Shown here piece after piece: positions 12,229 to 22,633 of a stretch of DNA of 64,000 nucleotides; within the stretch, counting starts at the first letter, position 1, and each line of letters begins with the position of its first letter. The translations under genes and the position numbers were made by a program. The notes below the pieces were generated by a model. It searched no databases, was not told where the DNA came from, and was given only the letters and a program-made list of their open reading frames with translations. The stretch is from Otatea glauca (lineage: Eukaryota; Streptophyta; Magnoliopsida; Poales; Poaceae), in contig CM070726.1 of assembly GCA_036346275.1 (NCBI GenBank), positions 25,765,410 to 25,829,409 on the forward strand, in the 5' to 3' direction.

Positions 12229-12417
12229 TGTTGGCTGTTGCTCTATTCAGGGATTCTCCTGTTATTACAAAGTTTATGGCCATTTCTTCATGGGGTGCTT
12301 CATGCACTTCTACTTGCTCTTCACTGCTATTCCCTATCGCAGGAGCAAGTTCCTTTAGCTTTTCATCGCCTATGTGTGCGCACACATTATTTCCGACGGC
12401 TTCCTTCAGTGGAAAAT

Positions 12418-12697
12418 TCAAGTCTGGAATTGCCTTTCCTGTTGGCTTCTTTCCAAAGGTGCAGTCTCAACTGCTCCCCTTCTTTCCTTGGGGCATTTTC
12501 GTGATTGGTTGTGGTAAGTCCTCTCGCCCGATTTTCTCAGACGTCTCCGGTACTTTGGGTTTGAGGAGCCGATTGCTCGCTCTTTTTCTTTGAGGCCTCG
12601 AGCAGGTTGAGGGATACCTTCTATTTTCTTTGGTATTTCCACCCTCTCGGTGCATTCCTTGCGGGTACATGCGACTTAACCACGCCCTTGAGATCAC
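12418..12697 (-). pseudogene. copia A: proline/lysine-rich linker between integrase and reverse transcriptase
   Basis: Between the integrase end (12923) and the reverse transcriptase start (12228) the minus strand encodes a low-complexity, charged linker in changing frames, for example KENRRYPSTCSRPQRK and NPKYRRRLRKSG. This matches the variable C-terminal tail of copia integrases in position and composition. The corresponding stretch in B (about 31800-32290) is similarly broken. No separate function can be assigned. Confidence 0.5.
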
Positions 12698-12922
12698 AAA
12701 ATGATCAGCGGTTCATTTGCTAAATTCGCAAATCAATTATCTTCGGACTTCTTGATTTGCTTCGTTAGTGCGGGGTCATGTGCGGGATCGGTGGAATGCC
12801 ATATGATTTCCGGCATTTTTCATCCAAAGGTTGATTTCTCCCTAATGACGGAAACGATCCTCGTCAAAGATGCAATCGAATCGGGTCAGTATGTAAGTCT
12901 CGATCATGGGTTTCAAATACGA

Positions 12923-13969
12923 TTATGGATGCACTCTCATAACCAACGATATCCCGGACTTGCGGAGAGGGCCCATTGCGATCCACGAGGGTGGTATAGG
13001 TACATATACCATACACCCAAATTTTCTAAGACGGAGATCTTGGGATGATCCGTGCACAAGCCGCATAGGAGAATGGATGTTGTAGGCCGACGGTCTAAAA
13101 TTGATAAGAGCTGCTGCGTGCGGCAGATGCGTGTCCCCAACAAGTGTTGGGCAAGTTACAACTCGCAAAGCGGTCCGGCAATGAACTTAATCCTCTTTAT
13201 TAGTGCTTACGCTAGTCCATTCTGCGTATGGACGTGCGGTGCGAGTGCTCAATCGCTATCCCTCGTTGCGTGCAATAATCATCAAATACCTTTGAAGTAA
13301 ATTCTCGGCATTGTCCATTCTAATGGACTTCACGCGATGATCAGGGAAAGCATTCTTAATTCTTATGATCTGCGAGATCAGCTTTGCAAAAGCATGGTTT
13401 CTTGTTGACAACAAGCATACATGCGACCATTTCGAGGAAGCATCGATGAGCACCATAAAGTATCGAAACGGCCCTGACAGGGGCTGAATCGGACCGCAAA
13501 TATCCCCCTGGATTCGTTCCAGGAATGCAGGGATTTCACTTTGCACTTTCATGACAGAGGGTCTAGTTATTAATTTCCCAGTGGCACATACAAGGCACAC
13601 AAAATCTTCATGATTCGGGAAATTTTTAACATTTATGCCATGACCCTGTGAGTTGTTCACTATATTTCTCACCATTCTAAGACTAGGATGACCTAATCTA
13701 CCATGCCATAAAGAAAATAACTCAGAGCTTCTAAAAATAGTCTTCAAGGAAGTATACACTTCGGGTGCATGAATATTCGTGTAGTACAACCCAGATTCAT
13801 ATGAGGTGCATTTTTCTAATACCATTGTTCCACATACCGCGTGCTTCACAATGCACAAGTATTCTTTGCCATTTTCTTCATTGGTTTCTACGTGAAAACC
13901 ATTGGCGCGGATGTCTTTAAAGCTTAAGAGAGTGCGCGTTGATTCGAGTGGTACAAAGGGCTTCTTCAA
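12923..13969 (-). pseudogene. copia A: GAG-pre-integrase and integrase core
   Basis: The main frame (13256-13969) has the pre-integrase motif LWHGRLGHPSLRMV followed by a CLVCATGK knuckle, then the integrase core with IQGDICGPI (first catalytic Asp), VLIDASSKWSHVCLLS and KSIRMDNAENL. The rest (12923-13168) lies in another frame and includes the THLPHAAALI and HGSSQDLRLRKFGCMVYV segments typical of the core end. In this family the second Asp motif reads RMDNA rather than RTDNG. This enzyme would insert the cDNA. It is frameshifted near 13256. Confidence 0.92.
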
Positions 13970-14145
13970 TTACGAGTTGTACCCATAGGCAATATAATAG
14001 TGGCTTTTCCTGAGCCGATTACATATGAGTCGCTTCCTGCGATCGTAGTAATCTTTCCAGCGTTCTTCGTGATCGACTGGAAATACTTAGACTCTCTTAA
14101 GATGGTATTTGTTGTGCCACTATCAACAATGCATATCTCTTCCAT
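13970..14145 (-). pseudogene. copia A: aspartic protease start
   Basis: On the minus strand an ATG at 14145 opens MEEICIVDSGTTNTIL, with the DSGTT active-site motif of copia proteases, then KYFQSITKNAGKI and SDSYVIGSGKATI. A frameshift near 13970 separates it from the integrase frame. It would cut the polyprotein. This ATG lies only 13 codons before the end of the quoted motif, so protease may be made from an upstream start or from a spliced RNA rather than from this Met. Confidence 0.8.
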
Positions 14146-14355
14146 TTGGGCGCTACACGATTACTAGATACAAGAAATATAATTCTAATCAAACAGAGGC
14201 AAAATAATTCAAATATTGCTTGTAAATGAAAGAATACTGGAATAAAGAATAAATTGCATATTTATTCATGAAAAAAGTATGCTCTTCTAGAGCTTACAAT
14301 TCATTATTCAAAGAAAATGCTAACAACCATAATCTAAAAAAAATGCGATTCATGC
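14146..14355 (-). other. AT-rich spacer between gag and protease in element A
   Basis: About 210 bases of AT-rich, non-coding sequence directly follow the gag stop and precede the protease frame. On the minus strand it ends in a run like TTTCTTGTATCTAG, resembling a plant 3' splice site. The same spacer, with the same ends, is present in B (33734-33940). It could be an intron, a spacer for internal initiation, or both. Confidence 0.65.
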
Positions 14356-14861
14356 ATTAGCGGGCTTTGGACTTTCCCTTGGCCTGAAACTTCTCTTTTT
14401 CACCCTGCTCGCCCTTCTTTCTATGAATGGGCTTTCTCACCTTATAGCTATTGGCATTAACTTCTGTGCTTGTGCCCCTTCCAAGTGGTTGTGAGACATA
14501 GTTCTTGCGTAGAACATCGTCTCGCGATTCCGCGACTTGCATTACATCAATCAGTTCGCTATACTCCTTGTATGCGTCCTGACGATAGCTGCGTGCACTC
14601 CTGATAGCATTTAGGTGGAAGGTAGAGAGAGTTTCCTCAATCTTCTCCTCATCAGTGATCTTCTTGTCACATAGGGAGAGATTAGTACAAATTCTGTACA
14701 AGGCTTTGATCGTTCTGCTCGACGGTAGGTTTCGCGTCCTGCGAGGACCCTAGACTAATCGCAGCACGGAGCTTCTTGCCCCCAAGAATGACCTTCACGT
14801 CCGATGCCCAAGTGAGGTAGTTCTGACCATGCGAGGCCAGTTCTTCAAACTCACGATTCAT
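14356..14861 (-). pseudogene. copia A: gag
   Basis: On the minus strand the frame opens with MNREFEELASHGQNYLTWAS, the usual N-terminus of grass copia gag (UBN2). It runs through KVILGGKKLRAAISL, then after a frameshift near 14700 through KKITDEEKIEETLSTFH and KNYVSQPLGRG. It ends in a lysine-rich tail with a TAA stop at about 14356. No CCHC zinc knuckle is seen before the stop, unlike element D. A second ATG a few codons upstream is possible. Gag would form the particle. Confidence 0.85.
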
Positions 14862-16371
14862 GATTCATGATGCATGATTTCAAAATTCCGACATTAGATT
14901 ACTGCGTGTAATCTAATAGAAAATAGTTGCAATAAGCATAAAGTACAGAAAAATAAATTGCTATGCATTGCAGTATATAAAATAAAGCAATGAATTCAAA
15001 ATTCATAAAGAATATTCATAAAACAGAGAAATAAAGCTAGAAAAATTAAAAACAGAGCCAAATAAATCTTCTTGATTTTTCTGGCAATTTTTCAAATTTT
15101 CTGCAATTTTTCTTTCTTTCTTTTCCTTTTCTTTTCTTCTTTTCTTTGCTTCCGGCCGAATCGGCCATTGGGCCGCTGCTTGGGCCGTTTTTTTTTCTTT
15201 TCTTTTTCCACCGAGAGGCCCGCCAGGCTTTGCCTCCTTCGGCCGAAACGGCCTTTGTGGGTCGTGCCCGCCCGTGTGGTGGTAGGGTTTCCCACGCCGC
15301 CTCGGTAGCCGCCGCCGCCCATGCCGCCCCACCCGCGCCACTTCTTCCTCGCGCGGCCCTCCTCCCCCGACTTCTGCGTCTCGAGCGACAGAGCCGAGGT
15401 GGCGTGGAGGCGCCGCCGCCGCGCCGGCCGAAAGCGGCACTGCGACGCGGCGGCGGCGGCTTCCGGCCGGTGAAGAGCGTGCACGGCGGCGGTGGCGATG
15501 GCTTCGGGCGGCGATTGCTTGCTTTGGCGACTCGGCGACGGCGGGAGGCGGTCGCGGCGCGGAACCGAGGCGTCGGCGCTACGCGGCGCGAGGCCGAGGC
15601 GGCGGCTGCGCGGCGGCGAAGGTGTGTCTTCGGGCGCGGCGTTCTGGTGCGTGCGGCGGCGCTACTGGCGCGGCGGGTGGGTAACCGAGCCGTCCGGCGG
15701 CATGGCACTAGTGGAGACCAGAGGTCGGGCGCGCGACGCGACGGGGGCCATGAGGCGCGGCTTTGGGTGGACGCGTAATGGCGCGCGCAATGGCGGTGCC
15801 GCACGGCGGCCGGAGGGCGCGACGGCCGGCGCTTCGAACGGGCAACGGCGGCGAGGGCGCAGCGTCGGGCGCGGCGGTGCCGCGAGGCCGAGCCGGGCGA
15901 CGGTGGCGGTCGAGGCCGGCCGCTACGTCCGACGGCGACCGAGCGGGGCACGGAGGCCGAGGCCGGCGCCGTGCGGCGCGACGCTTCATGCGCTGGCGGC
16001 GCAGAGGCCGAGGTCGGCCGCCGTCGCGGCGCGATCCGGCGGCTGAACCGAGGCCGGCGAGGCGGCGATAGCGGCAGCGGCGACGCGCTGCGTGCACGAG
16101 GCGTCGTGCCGAGGCGGGACGGCGGCCGCCGGCGACGCTACGTCGCGGCGCCAAGACCGAGGCAGACATCAATTTCCCTTCTTCTTTTACGTGATGAGCG
16201 ATGAAAGCGATTATCTTGTAGCTTCATGTCGGCTAGCTTCGAGCGATCGCGTGTAACCGTGCTACGTAAGATAGATGCATGCATAGAAAAGTATCGATTA
16301 GATTCAAACGCTAATCCCACCTTTTCTCACCTTTTCAATCTGATCTCGGTGAGAGCTTCGTCGCGATAACG
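14862..16371 (-). other. GC-rich leader of copia element A
   Basis: 1.5 kb lies between the 5' LTR and gag. The outer parts (14862-15200 and 16160-16371) are AT-richer and match element B. The core (about 15250-16150) is extremely GC-rich and CGG-repetitive, and matches B only in composition. Large overlapping frames on both strands (Arg/Ala/Pro-rich) are a result of the composition and are not believed. No canonical primer-binding site is found next to the LTR: the minus strand there reads GTTATCGCGACGAAG, where B reads GTTATCGCACGAAT. Confidence 0.7.
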
Positions 16372-16598
16372 TGTTAAGGAACCTCGCTATCGAATAGTCC
16401 GGGGTTCCCGAACAGATCTGAATTGGAGAACAGAAAGAGAGAGAGACACAGGTATATGGGGAGCGACGACGGAATTCTTTATTGCTTTCTGATTGCATGT
16501 ACATTAGGGGGGACCCCTCCTCCTTTTATAGCGCTCATCCAGGGTTTTGGCTAAGGGACCACATGGACCTTCCAATGGGCTATTATGGTTTCTTAACA
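16372..16598 (-). repeat. 5' LTR of copia element A
   Basis: 227 bp with the same ends as the left LTR and a few differences. The minus strand has TATAAAAGGA at 16521-16530, the likely promoter. It is followed on the right by the duplication CTTAA. Confidence 0.95.
16521..16530 (-). promoter_or_regulatory. TATA box in the 5' LTR of element A
   Basis: The minus strand reads TATAAAAGGA in the middle of the LTR. The same box is present in the left LTR and in both LTRs of B. Confidence 0.6.
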
Positions 16599-16603
16599 CT
16601 TAA

Positions 16604-17240
16604 AACCTGATTTAGACTTAGGCGGATGTATGTTGAGACCGGTGCGTCTCACACTGTTGTTACAGCTAAAGTTGGAAATTGTGCTCAACTGGAAATGCCT
16701 GTGGATCTGTTTGGGAACAAAAAAATACCCATTGAAGTAATAACAATGAGGTGCACGCTCTCAATCTGATCAAGAGTGGTGCTCTGCAAATATTCAAATT
16801 GCACAGGTTGATAAGATCTATCTAGTCTGACACTTTCACAAGCCATGGAGCTATTCGACTGATTTTGTTTTTCATGCAAAGAATGCAATAAATATTTTCA
16901 TAAGGACAGCAATACTGTTTTGCTAAAGTTATGATACTAAGCATTTGATGTAGGTAACATAACCCGTAAATCACTCATAACGTAGCATTAATGCTATCTT
17001 AAAATTGTTAAGCTTCTGATTTCTGGTTACACAAAGATTACCATCCAACTGCCATTTTTATCTGCAACAATTTGAATGGTACCTCTATATACAGTGAGGT
17101 TAAAGTGATGCTCAAGGTTACTAATTTGATCTGTCAACCGTGTAAATCTCAACAGATATTTCCTTCGAATGATATAAAAACTTTCATAATTAATTTGTTC
17201 TGTTTAACTTTGCAAAATTAGTATCACAATACCATCTTAC
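16604..17240. other. Unassigned flank of element A
   Basis: About 640 bases of ordinary AT-rich sequence without a recognisable repeat. A plus-strand frame (16611-16769) and several minus-strand frames are open, but none is supported by a family match. It may hold the 3' part of the minus-strand F-box-like gene whose exons lie at 17241-17317 and further right. Confidence 0.4.
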
Positions 17241-17317
17241 CAATGAACTAGGAGGATGTTCCTCTCCCTTTGCCCTCATCCTCAAATTAAGAGACATCAT
17301 ATATTCGTATGGTTCAC
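17241..17317 (-). pseudogene. Candidate internal exon of the F-box/FBD-like gene
   Basis: A 77-base minus-strand block bounded by good splice sites: acceptor ATTCATGTCAG on its upstream side and donor TTGGTAAGA on its downstream side. One frame is open and reads EPYEYMMSLNLRMRAKGEEH followed by a Pro/Ser-rich end. It lies 520 bases downstream (minus strand) of the donor that ends the LRR exon at 17840, in the position where related FBD proteins have a variable segment. The phase does not join cleanly to the preceding exon as read, which could be a small sequencing error in that exon or could mean the exons are not neighbours. Confidence 0.45.
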
Positions 17318-17892
17318 CTGACATGAATTTCACATGCAGGATAAAGTAAATTTTTTAATAGAAAGTCACATATCCAATGCTGGACTTGCACCTTTTCAGG
17401 ACCTAGGAAGACACCATACAGGCACCCCATTCAAATAATTGGACAGATAGAGGCACAAGGTTGGAATGCAACGCTTAATAGGTACCTAGGGTTAATATAA
17501 TTTTCTTCAAAAAGAGGGGAAAAATTGTGCAGCACAGTAAACAAGATAGAAAGTTTAAAAGAAAAGAAAAGAAAATAGCACTCGTATCATACAAACCATC
17601 TTTGGTGCCTGGGCCTACTGGATGATGTTTGGATGAGAAATCAGTGTATGAGGGGATAATTCGCAAGTCATTCATGTGCCCTCAAATTCCTCTACACCTA
17701 ATACATTCAAAGTTACGGATATAATCCAATGGCCCGAGTGAGGAGTTAGTGCACCTAAAGTGGCTCCAAACTAGATACTTCCCCAATATAAAGCACATGA
17801 TATAGCAAACAGTAAAGAGGAACCCGGAAGATTACTTACATGCACTTCCAACTTCGCGAAACGAGCAGCCCTTAAAAAGAGGCTAAAGACAG

Positions 17893-18479
17893 AGAGACTG
17901 TTTGTTTAGGTTTAGAGCATGTTTGGAGGGCTTTAAACCAATTTTAGTTTTTGAAAAGCTAGTAAGTCCTCCTCAAATAGCTTAACTTTTAAACAGCTTT
18001 TAGCATAAGCTTGAAAGCATATATAACTAGCAAAAGCTATAAGCTGAAAGCTGAGCTGGATCTGCTTTTGCAGCTTATTACCGAGGGAAATTAGCTATTT
18101 ATCAAACGGTCTCTTATAAAAAGTTACAACCGCTTTTCAGCCCGAGAAATCAAAAAACAGCTTTTCAGAAAAGTTACAGCTCCTACAAACAGGCCTTAAA
18201 GCCAACTTTTAGGCTTATAGCTTAAAGCCAGCTTTTAGGCTTAAACAGCTTAAAAGGAATCAGCTTTTATATGTGGTAGAGGAAGATAATTTTGCCCTAA
18301 CTTCAATGATATTAGTCTAAAACCAACTCTCAATAAGAAAAAAATACCTCTCCGGTGACTTTTGACTTTTAGTTATATAAAGACTTATAGCTTTTAAAAA
18401 AGTTCAGATAAAAAGCCACCTATTTGTATAAGCTTTAGCTTTTTGTTTTTTAAGTCAAAAAAACCTAAACAAATAGGAC
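17893..18479. mobile_element. MITE with 'TTTGTTTAGGTTT' inverted ends (587 bp)
   Basis: The left end AGAGACTGTTTGTTTAGGTTT-like and the inverse of the right end GTCCTATTTGTTTAGGTTT share a 13-base inverted repeat. The interior is AT-rich and full of AAGCTTTTAGC/GCTTAAAGC motifs in both directions, so it can fold on itself. The only direct repeat at the borders is CAG (17890-17892 and 18480-18482). Collapsing it restores the host LRR exon, so the borders are well fixed, but a 3-bp duplication alone does not name the superfamily. It has no coding capacity. Confidence 0.8.
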
Positions 18480-18492
18480 CAGAATATTATCA

Positions 18493-18509
18493 CACTACTA
18501 CAGAACAGC
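18493..18509 (+). repeat. Left terminal inverted repeat of the CACTA element
   Basis: CACTACTACAGAACAGC, identical to the inverse of the right end over 17 bases. It is the cleavage site of the transposase. Confidence 0.97.
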
Positions 18510-18528
18510 CAATCCTTGCCGGCATATC

Positions 18529-18828
18529 ACTGCCGGTTAGGACCGAGCCGACAGTGATAATGTATCTCTGCCGGTTCGAAAGTTAAGTTGGGAGAACTTA
18601 TCATCGCGGTTCATGCAACCAACCGACGGTAAAAGCAAGATATCACTGCGGTTTGAGACAACAACCGGCAGAGATATATCATCGCCGGTCGTTCTTAAAC
18701 CGGCAAGTGATACTTGCATTTTCACCGCGGGTGGAAGCGAGAACCGCAGTGATATTATCTTCCCGCAATATGTTTTTCCCGCAAGATTGAGCTTATCACT
18801 GCGGTTCGCGCAGAACCGCAGTGATAAG
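18529..18828 (+). promoter_or_regulatory. Left subterminal repeat array of the CACTA element
   Basis: About ten copies of TATCACTGCCGGTT or its inverse, several degenerate, often paired head to head. One pair (18792-18807 and 18813-18828) is a perfect 16-base inverted repeat around a 5-base loop. In the En/Spm family such motifs bind the element's own DNA-binding protein and control both transposition and promoter activity. A TATA-like TTTATATAGC follows directly at 18831. Confidence 0.85.
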
Positions 18829-18830
18829 TC

Positions 18831-18840
18831 TTTATATAGC
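18831..18840 (+). promoter_or_regulatory. TATA box of the CACTA transposase gene
   Basis: TTTATATAGC follows directly after the left subterminal array and lies about 580 bases before the first transposase ATG. A 5' leader with an intron is likely between them, since the stretch 18950-19400 is AT-rich. Confidence 0.55.
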
Positions 18841-19417
18841 GAGACCCGCCTCCCGACCGATCGAGCAAAGACAGAGGCGCTCTGTCTTTGCTCGATTTGT
18901 AGATTGCAACGATCTGCTGCTAAAAATTTGTTAAAATTTGTATTGTACTTCTTTTCGAGGTTAGTAATTTGATCTCTATTTTTGTAAATAATAAAAAATT
19001 GCCACGTGGATTTTTACATAATGAAAAAAGGTGTATTTTCAAATGTTGAAATAATAAAAACTTGTTAGATGGATATTTACCTAATAAAAAAATGTTGATA
19101 TATTTTAATGTACTCAAAGTATATCCTAAGTACTTACAATTTTTTCCAAATTTGTAAATAATAAGGAATTGCAAGATGGATATTGACGCAATGAAAAAAA
19201 GATTGATATATTTTGATATAGTCTAAATATATCCTAACTATTTACAATTATTTTCATTTTTACATAAAAATTGCTACATGGATATTTACATAACGGAAAA
19301 GGTTGATGTATTTTAATATAGTCAAAATTGCTACATATGTTTTTAAATCTAATCGTTTACAATTATTTGTTATTTGCAATTATATGCGTATGTAATGTTT
19401 GATTTAATTAATTGTAG
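18841..19417 (+). other. Leader and probable intron before the CACTA transposase
   Basis: A short GC-richer start (18841-18910) is followed by about 500 bases of AT-rich sequence with a loosely repeated motif 'ATGGATATTTACATAATGAAAA' (units begin near 19010, 19070, 19170 and 19275, spacing about 60-110). It ends in TTTAATTAATTGTAG just before the ATG at 19418, which would serve as a 3' splice site. Confidence 0.5.
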
Positions 19418-22400
19418 ATGGACCGAAGGTGGATGTATGACACGGACCGTTGTGGGGCAGAGTTTTTTAATGGTGTGAGTTATTTTCTAAACGTGGGCTG
19501 CGCGCACAAGTCGAAGAATCTGGCGGACTACATGTGCTGTCCATGCGTGATTGCAAAAATCGAAGCTATTTTCTACCATAGAGTCGAGCACGCACACTTG
19601 CTTCAAGAGGTTTCAAGGTGGCTATACTGTTGGACCAAGCACGGCGAAGATGAGATTGTACATGAAGGGCAACACATTATTGAAGATGACGGAGACAACG
19701 GTATGACGGCGATTGAAGATACGCTTGTCGGCGACCATGACGACGATCCGGATCAAATGTTGCGTGATGGGAGGAGACTTCACGAGTGAAAGAGAGTTTC
19801 AAAAGTTTCAACATATGGTACAGGACTCCACGACACCATTGTACCCAGGCTGCAAGGAGGAGCACAAAAAATTGCAGACCGTGCTTACACTACTGCAGTT
19901 GAAGGCAAGCAATGGTTGGTCCGATAAGAGCTTCACTGAGCTCTTATGTCTCTTGGGGGATTTGCTTCCAGAGGGTAACGTGTTGCCTACAAGTACGTAC
20001 CAGGCCAAGCAGGTTGTCTGCCCATTGAGATTGGAAGTACAAAGGATTCACGCATGTCCAAACGATTGCATGTTGTATCGCAATGAGTTTGCGGACTTGG
20101 ATGGTGTCTGTTTGCAAAGCAAAGCGGTATAAGAACAACGATGATGACATCGATAATGAAGATGTCGGGGTGAAGCGTAAGAAGATGAGATCTCCCCGTA
20201 AGGTGGTGTGGTATTTTCCTATAATTCCCCGTCTGAATCGATTGTTTGCGAACAAAAGGCATGCCCAATTGCTACGATGGCACGCCGAAGAGCGTAAGAA
20301 CGATGGAATGCTCAGACACCTGCTGACTCTGTGCAATGGAGGAACATCGACAGAAAATATAAGAAGCACTTTGCATATGATGTAAGGAATATAAGGTTCG
20401 GGTTGAGTACGGATGGGATGAATCCTTTCGGTAACATGAGCAGTCGTCATAGCACTTGGCCGGTAACTCTATGTATCTACAACCTTCCTCCTTGGCTTTG
20501 TATGAAGCGGAAGTACATTATGATGCCACTACTGATCCAAGGGCCCAGGCAACCTGGCAACGATATCGATGTGTACCTCAAACCATTGGTTGAAGATCTT
20601 CTAATCTTGTGGAGCGATGGAGTACGGGTATGGGATGAGTATAAAGAGAGAACTTTATCCTACGCGCATTGTTGTTCGTAACCATCAATGATTACCCCGC
20701 CTTGGTAACTTTGTCGGGCAGACGACAAAAGGCTTCAATGGATGCGCCCAATGCTTAGATGGTACTGACTAGTCGGTGGTGAAGAACTGTCGAAAAATGT
20801 CTTACATGCGGCATCGTAGGTTCCTCCGCAGGATCACCCATACCGCAATAATAAGAAAGCTTTTGATGGGACAAAGGAGACCGCTTTAGCTCAAGAATCA
20901 CACCTGGAGAGAGATATTTGCAGCTGTAAGGGATCTTAAAATTATCCACGGAAAGGGAGCGGCGGTACATCTATCCCGAGTTCCGTGATAAGGCTCCTTT
21001 GTGGAAAAAGAGATCGATATTTTGGGTCCTACCTTCTTGGCAAAGACTTAGAAGTTCGACACGCAATCGACGTCATGCACATAGAGAAGAACGTGTGTGA
21101 CAACTTGCTTGGTATCTTCTTTGGATATACCTGGCAAAACAAAAGATACTCTCCAAGCACGGATGGACCTTGAAGATATGAAACTCAGGAAGGAGCTGCA
21201 TCACAGAGACATGGATACAGGGAAAAAGTACCTTCCCGACTGCTACACTCGAGCAAGAAAGAAAAATTAGCTGTGCGAATGCTTGCACGGAGTGAAAGTT
21301 CCGTCTGGATACTCTGCCAACATAAAGAGACTAGTCTCAATGAAAGACTTAAAATTAATTGGTATGAAGTCTCACGATTGCCACGTGATGATGACGCAGA
21401 TGCTTCCAATTGCAGTTAGGGGTGTTCTGCCAGAGAAAGTCCGAGACCCAATTGTAAAGTTGTGTTCATTCTTCAATGCGATTTCACAGAAGGTCATCGA
21501 TCCATTGAAACTAGATAAGCTACAGGAAGACGTGGTCCACACTCTCTGCAGGCTCGAGATGTGTTTCCCTCCATCTTTTTTTGATATTATGGTCCATCTC
21601 ATTGTTCACATCGTGAAAGAGATACGGATTCTCGGTCCCAAGTTTCTACATCAGATGTATCCTTTTGAGAGGTTCATGGGGGTCATAAAGAAATATGTTA
21701 AGTATCGACATCGGTAGGAAGGTTGCATTGCGGATGGTTGGGGAACCGAGGAGGTCATTGAGTTCTGCGTTGGTTACATGGATCTCAAACCGATTGGTGT
21801 GCCTACATCACGACATGAAGGTAGGCTACAGGGAAAAGGGACACTGGGCGAGAAATCACTCCGTACAAACAATCTAGCTTCATTCACACAAGCACATTTC
21901 GCGATTCTGGGATAATCGGTTGTGGTGGCCCGTATGTCAACATGCACAAGAGCATGCTATCTAGAACAAACCCAACGAAGTCGAGGGTTGGATCGCGAGA
22001 GCATAGACATAACCGGCGATTTGTTGAGTAGGCACATGATGCATACGGAGACAGAGTGCGCTCGATTGAAAGTGTTGGCTCGTGGACCGCCCACTACAAT
22101 TCGGACATTCCAAGGATACGATATAAATGGTTTTACTTTTTATACAAGAGCACAAGATAAAAAGAGCACCAACCAAAACAGCAGTATCCGTATGGATGCC
22201 TACGACAAAGAATGGAGATAGGAAAACCTACTACGGATTCATAGAAGAGATTTGGGAGCTTGATTACGGACCTTTGAAGGTCCCTCTCTTTCGGTGCCAA
22301 TGGGTAAGACTTCCAAGGGCATGAACATCGACAAATGCGGTATCACTCTGTGGACCTAAAGCTGGTCGGATCATGAGAAGAACCATTCGTACTTGCTAAT

Positions 22401-22633
22401 TGTGTTACACAAATCTTTTTGTAACCGATCCGGCTAACAAGGAGCGCCACGTGGTTATTCAAGGAAAAAGAAGGATTGTCGGGGTTGAGAATGTTGTTGA
22501 CGAGGAAGAGTACAACCAATTCGATGAGCTTCCTCCTTTCGGAGAGGACGTTGACCTCAGTCTCATGGAAGAGAGTGAGGACGAAGTTACATACATACGC
22601 CGCGATCATGACGAAGGTCGAATCATAGCTTAG
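19418..22633 (+). pseudogene. CACTA transposase (tnp2 family, DUF4218 and DUF4216), frameshifted
   Basis: The order is: N-terminal MDRRWMYDTDRCGAEFFNGV with cysteine-rich CCPCV and HLLQ segments (DUF4218-flanking zinc-like part); then ASNGWSDKSFTELLCLLGDL and HACPNDCMLYR; then the tnp2 core with FGLSTDGMNPFGNMSS (20395-20450), LPPWLCMKRKYIMMPLLIQG and KGFNGCAQC; then MKSHDCHVMMTQMLPIAVRG (21365 onwards) and the DUF4218 block VHLIVHIVKEIRILGP ... YPFERFMGV (21590-21700); then the DUF4216 block with YYGFIEEIWELDYG and VPLFRCQWV; and an acidic C-terminus ending in a stop at 22633. At least seven frame changes separate these blocks, so as read it is not functional. It would cut and join the ends of the element. 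Confidence 0.93.

Larger units (their letters stand above)
10119..16598 (-). mobile_element. Full-length Ty1/copia element 'A'
   Basis: A complete 6480-bp element with 227-bp LTRs at both ends (10119-10345 and 16372-16598), flanked by a perfect 5-bp duplication CTTAA (10114-10118 and 16599-16603). The coding strand is minus: GC-rich leader, gag, AT-rich spacer, protease, integrase, reverse transcriptase, RNase H, then a purine-rich tract next to the 3' LTR. The two LTRs differ at very few bases (for example GGGCC/GGACC near 16565 and TAGGG/TATGG near 16585), so it is young. The coding region is broken by many small indels, many of them at expected CTG or CAG sites, so part of the damage may be technical. 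Element B is a relative. Confidence 0.96.

Noticed and set aside
12020..12697. Plus-strand frames with hydrophobic segments in element A (for example 12156-12593)
   Set aside because: They are antisense shadows of the integrase/reverse transcriptase linker; Leu/Phe-rich content comes from reading Lys/Glu-rich codons backwards.
15003..16172. Many long overlapping frames on both strands in the leader of A (for example 301 codons on minus)
   Set aside because: CGG/CCG-rich composition removes stops in all frames; the sequence is Arg/Ala/Pro-rich, without domains, and not conserved with B.
16611..16769. Plus-strand frame with ETGASHTVVTAKVGNCAQLE next to element A
   Set aside because: It looks protein-like but has no clear splice sites, no family match and an opposing minus frame of equal quality.
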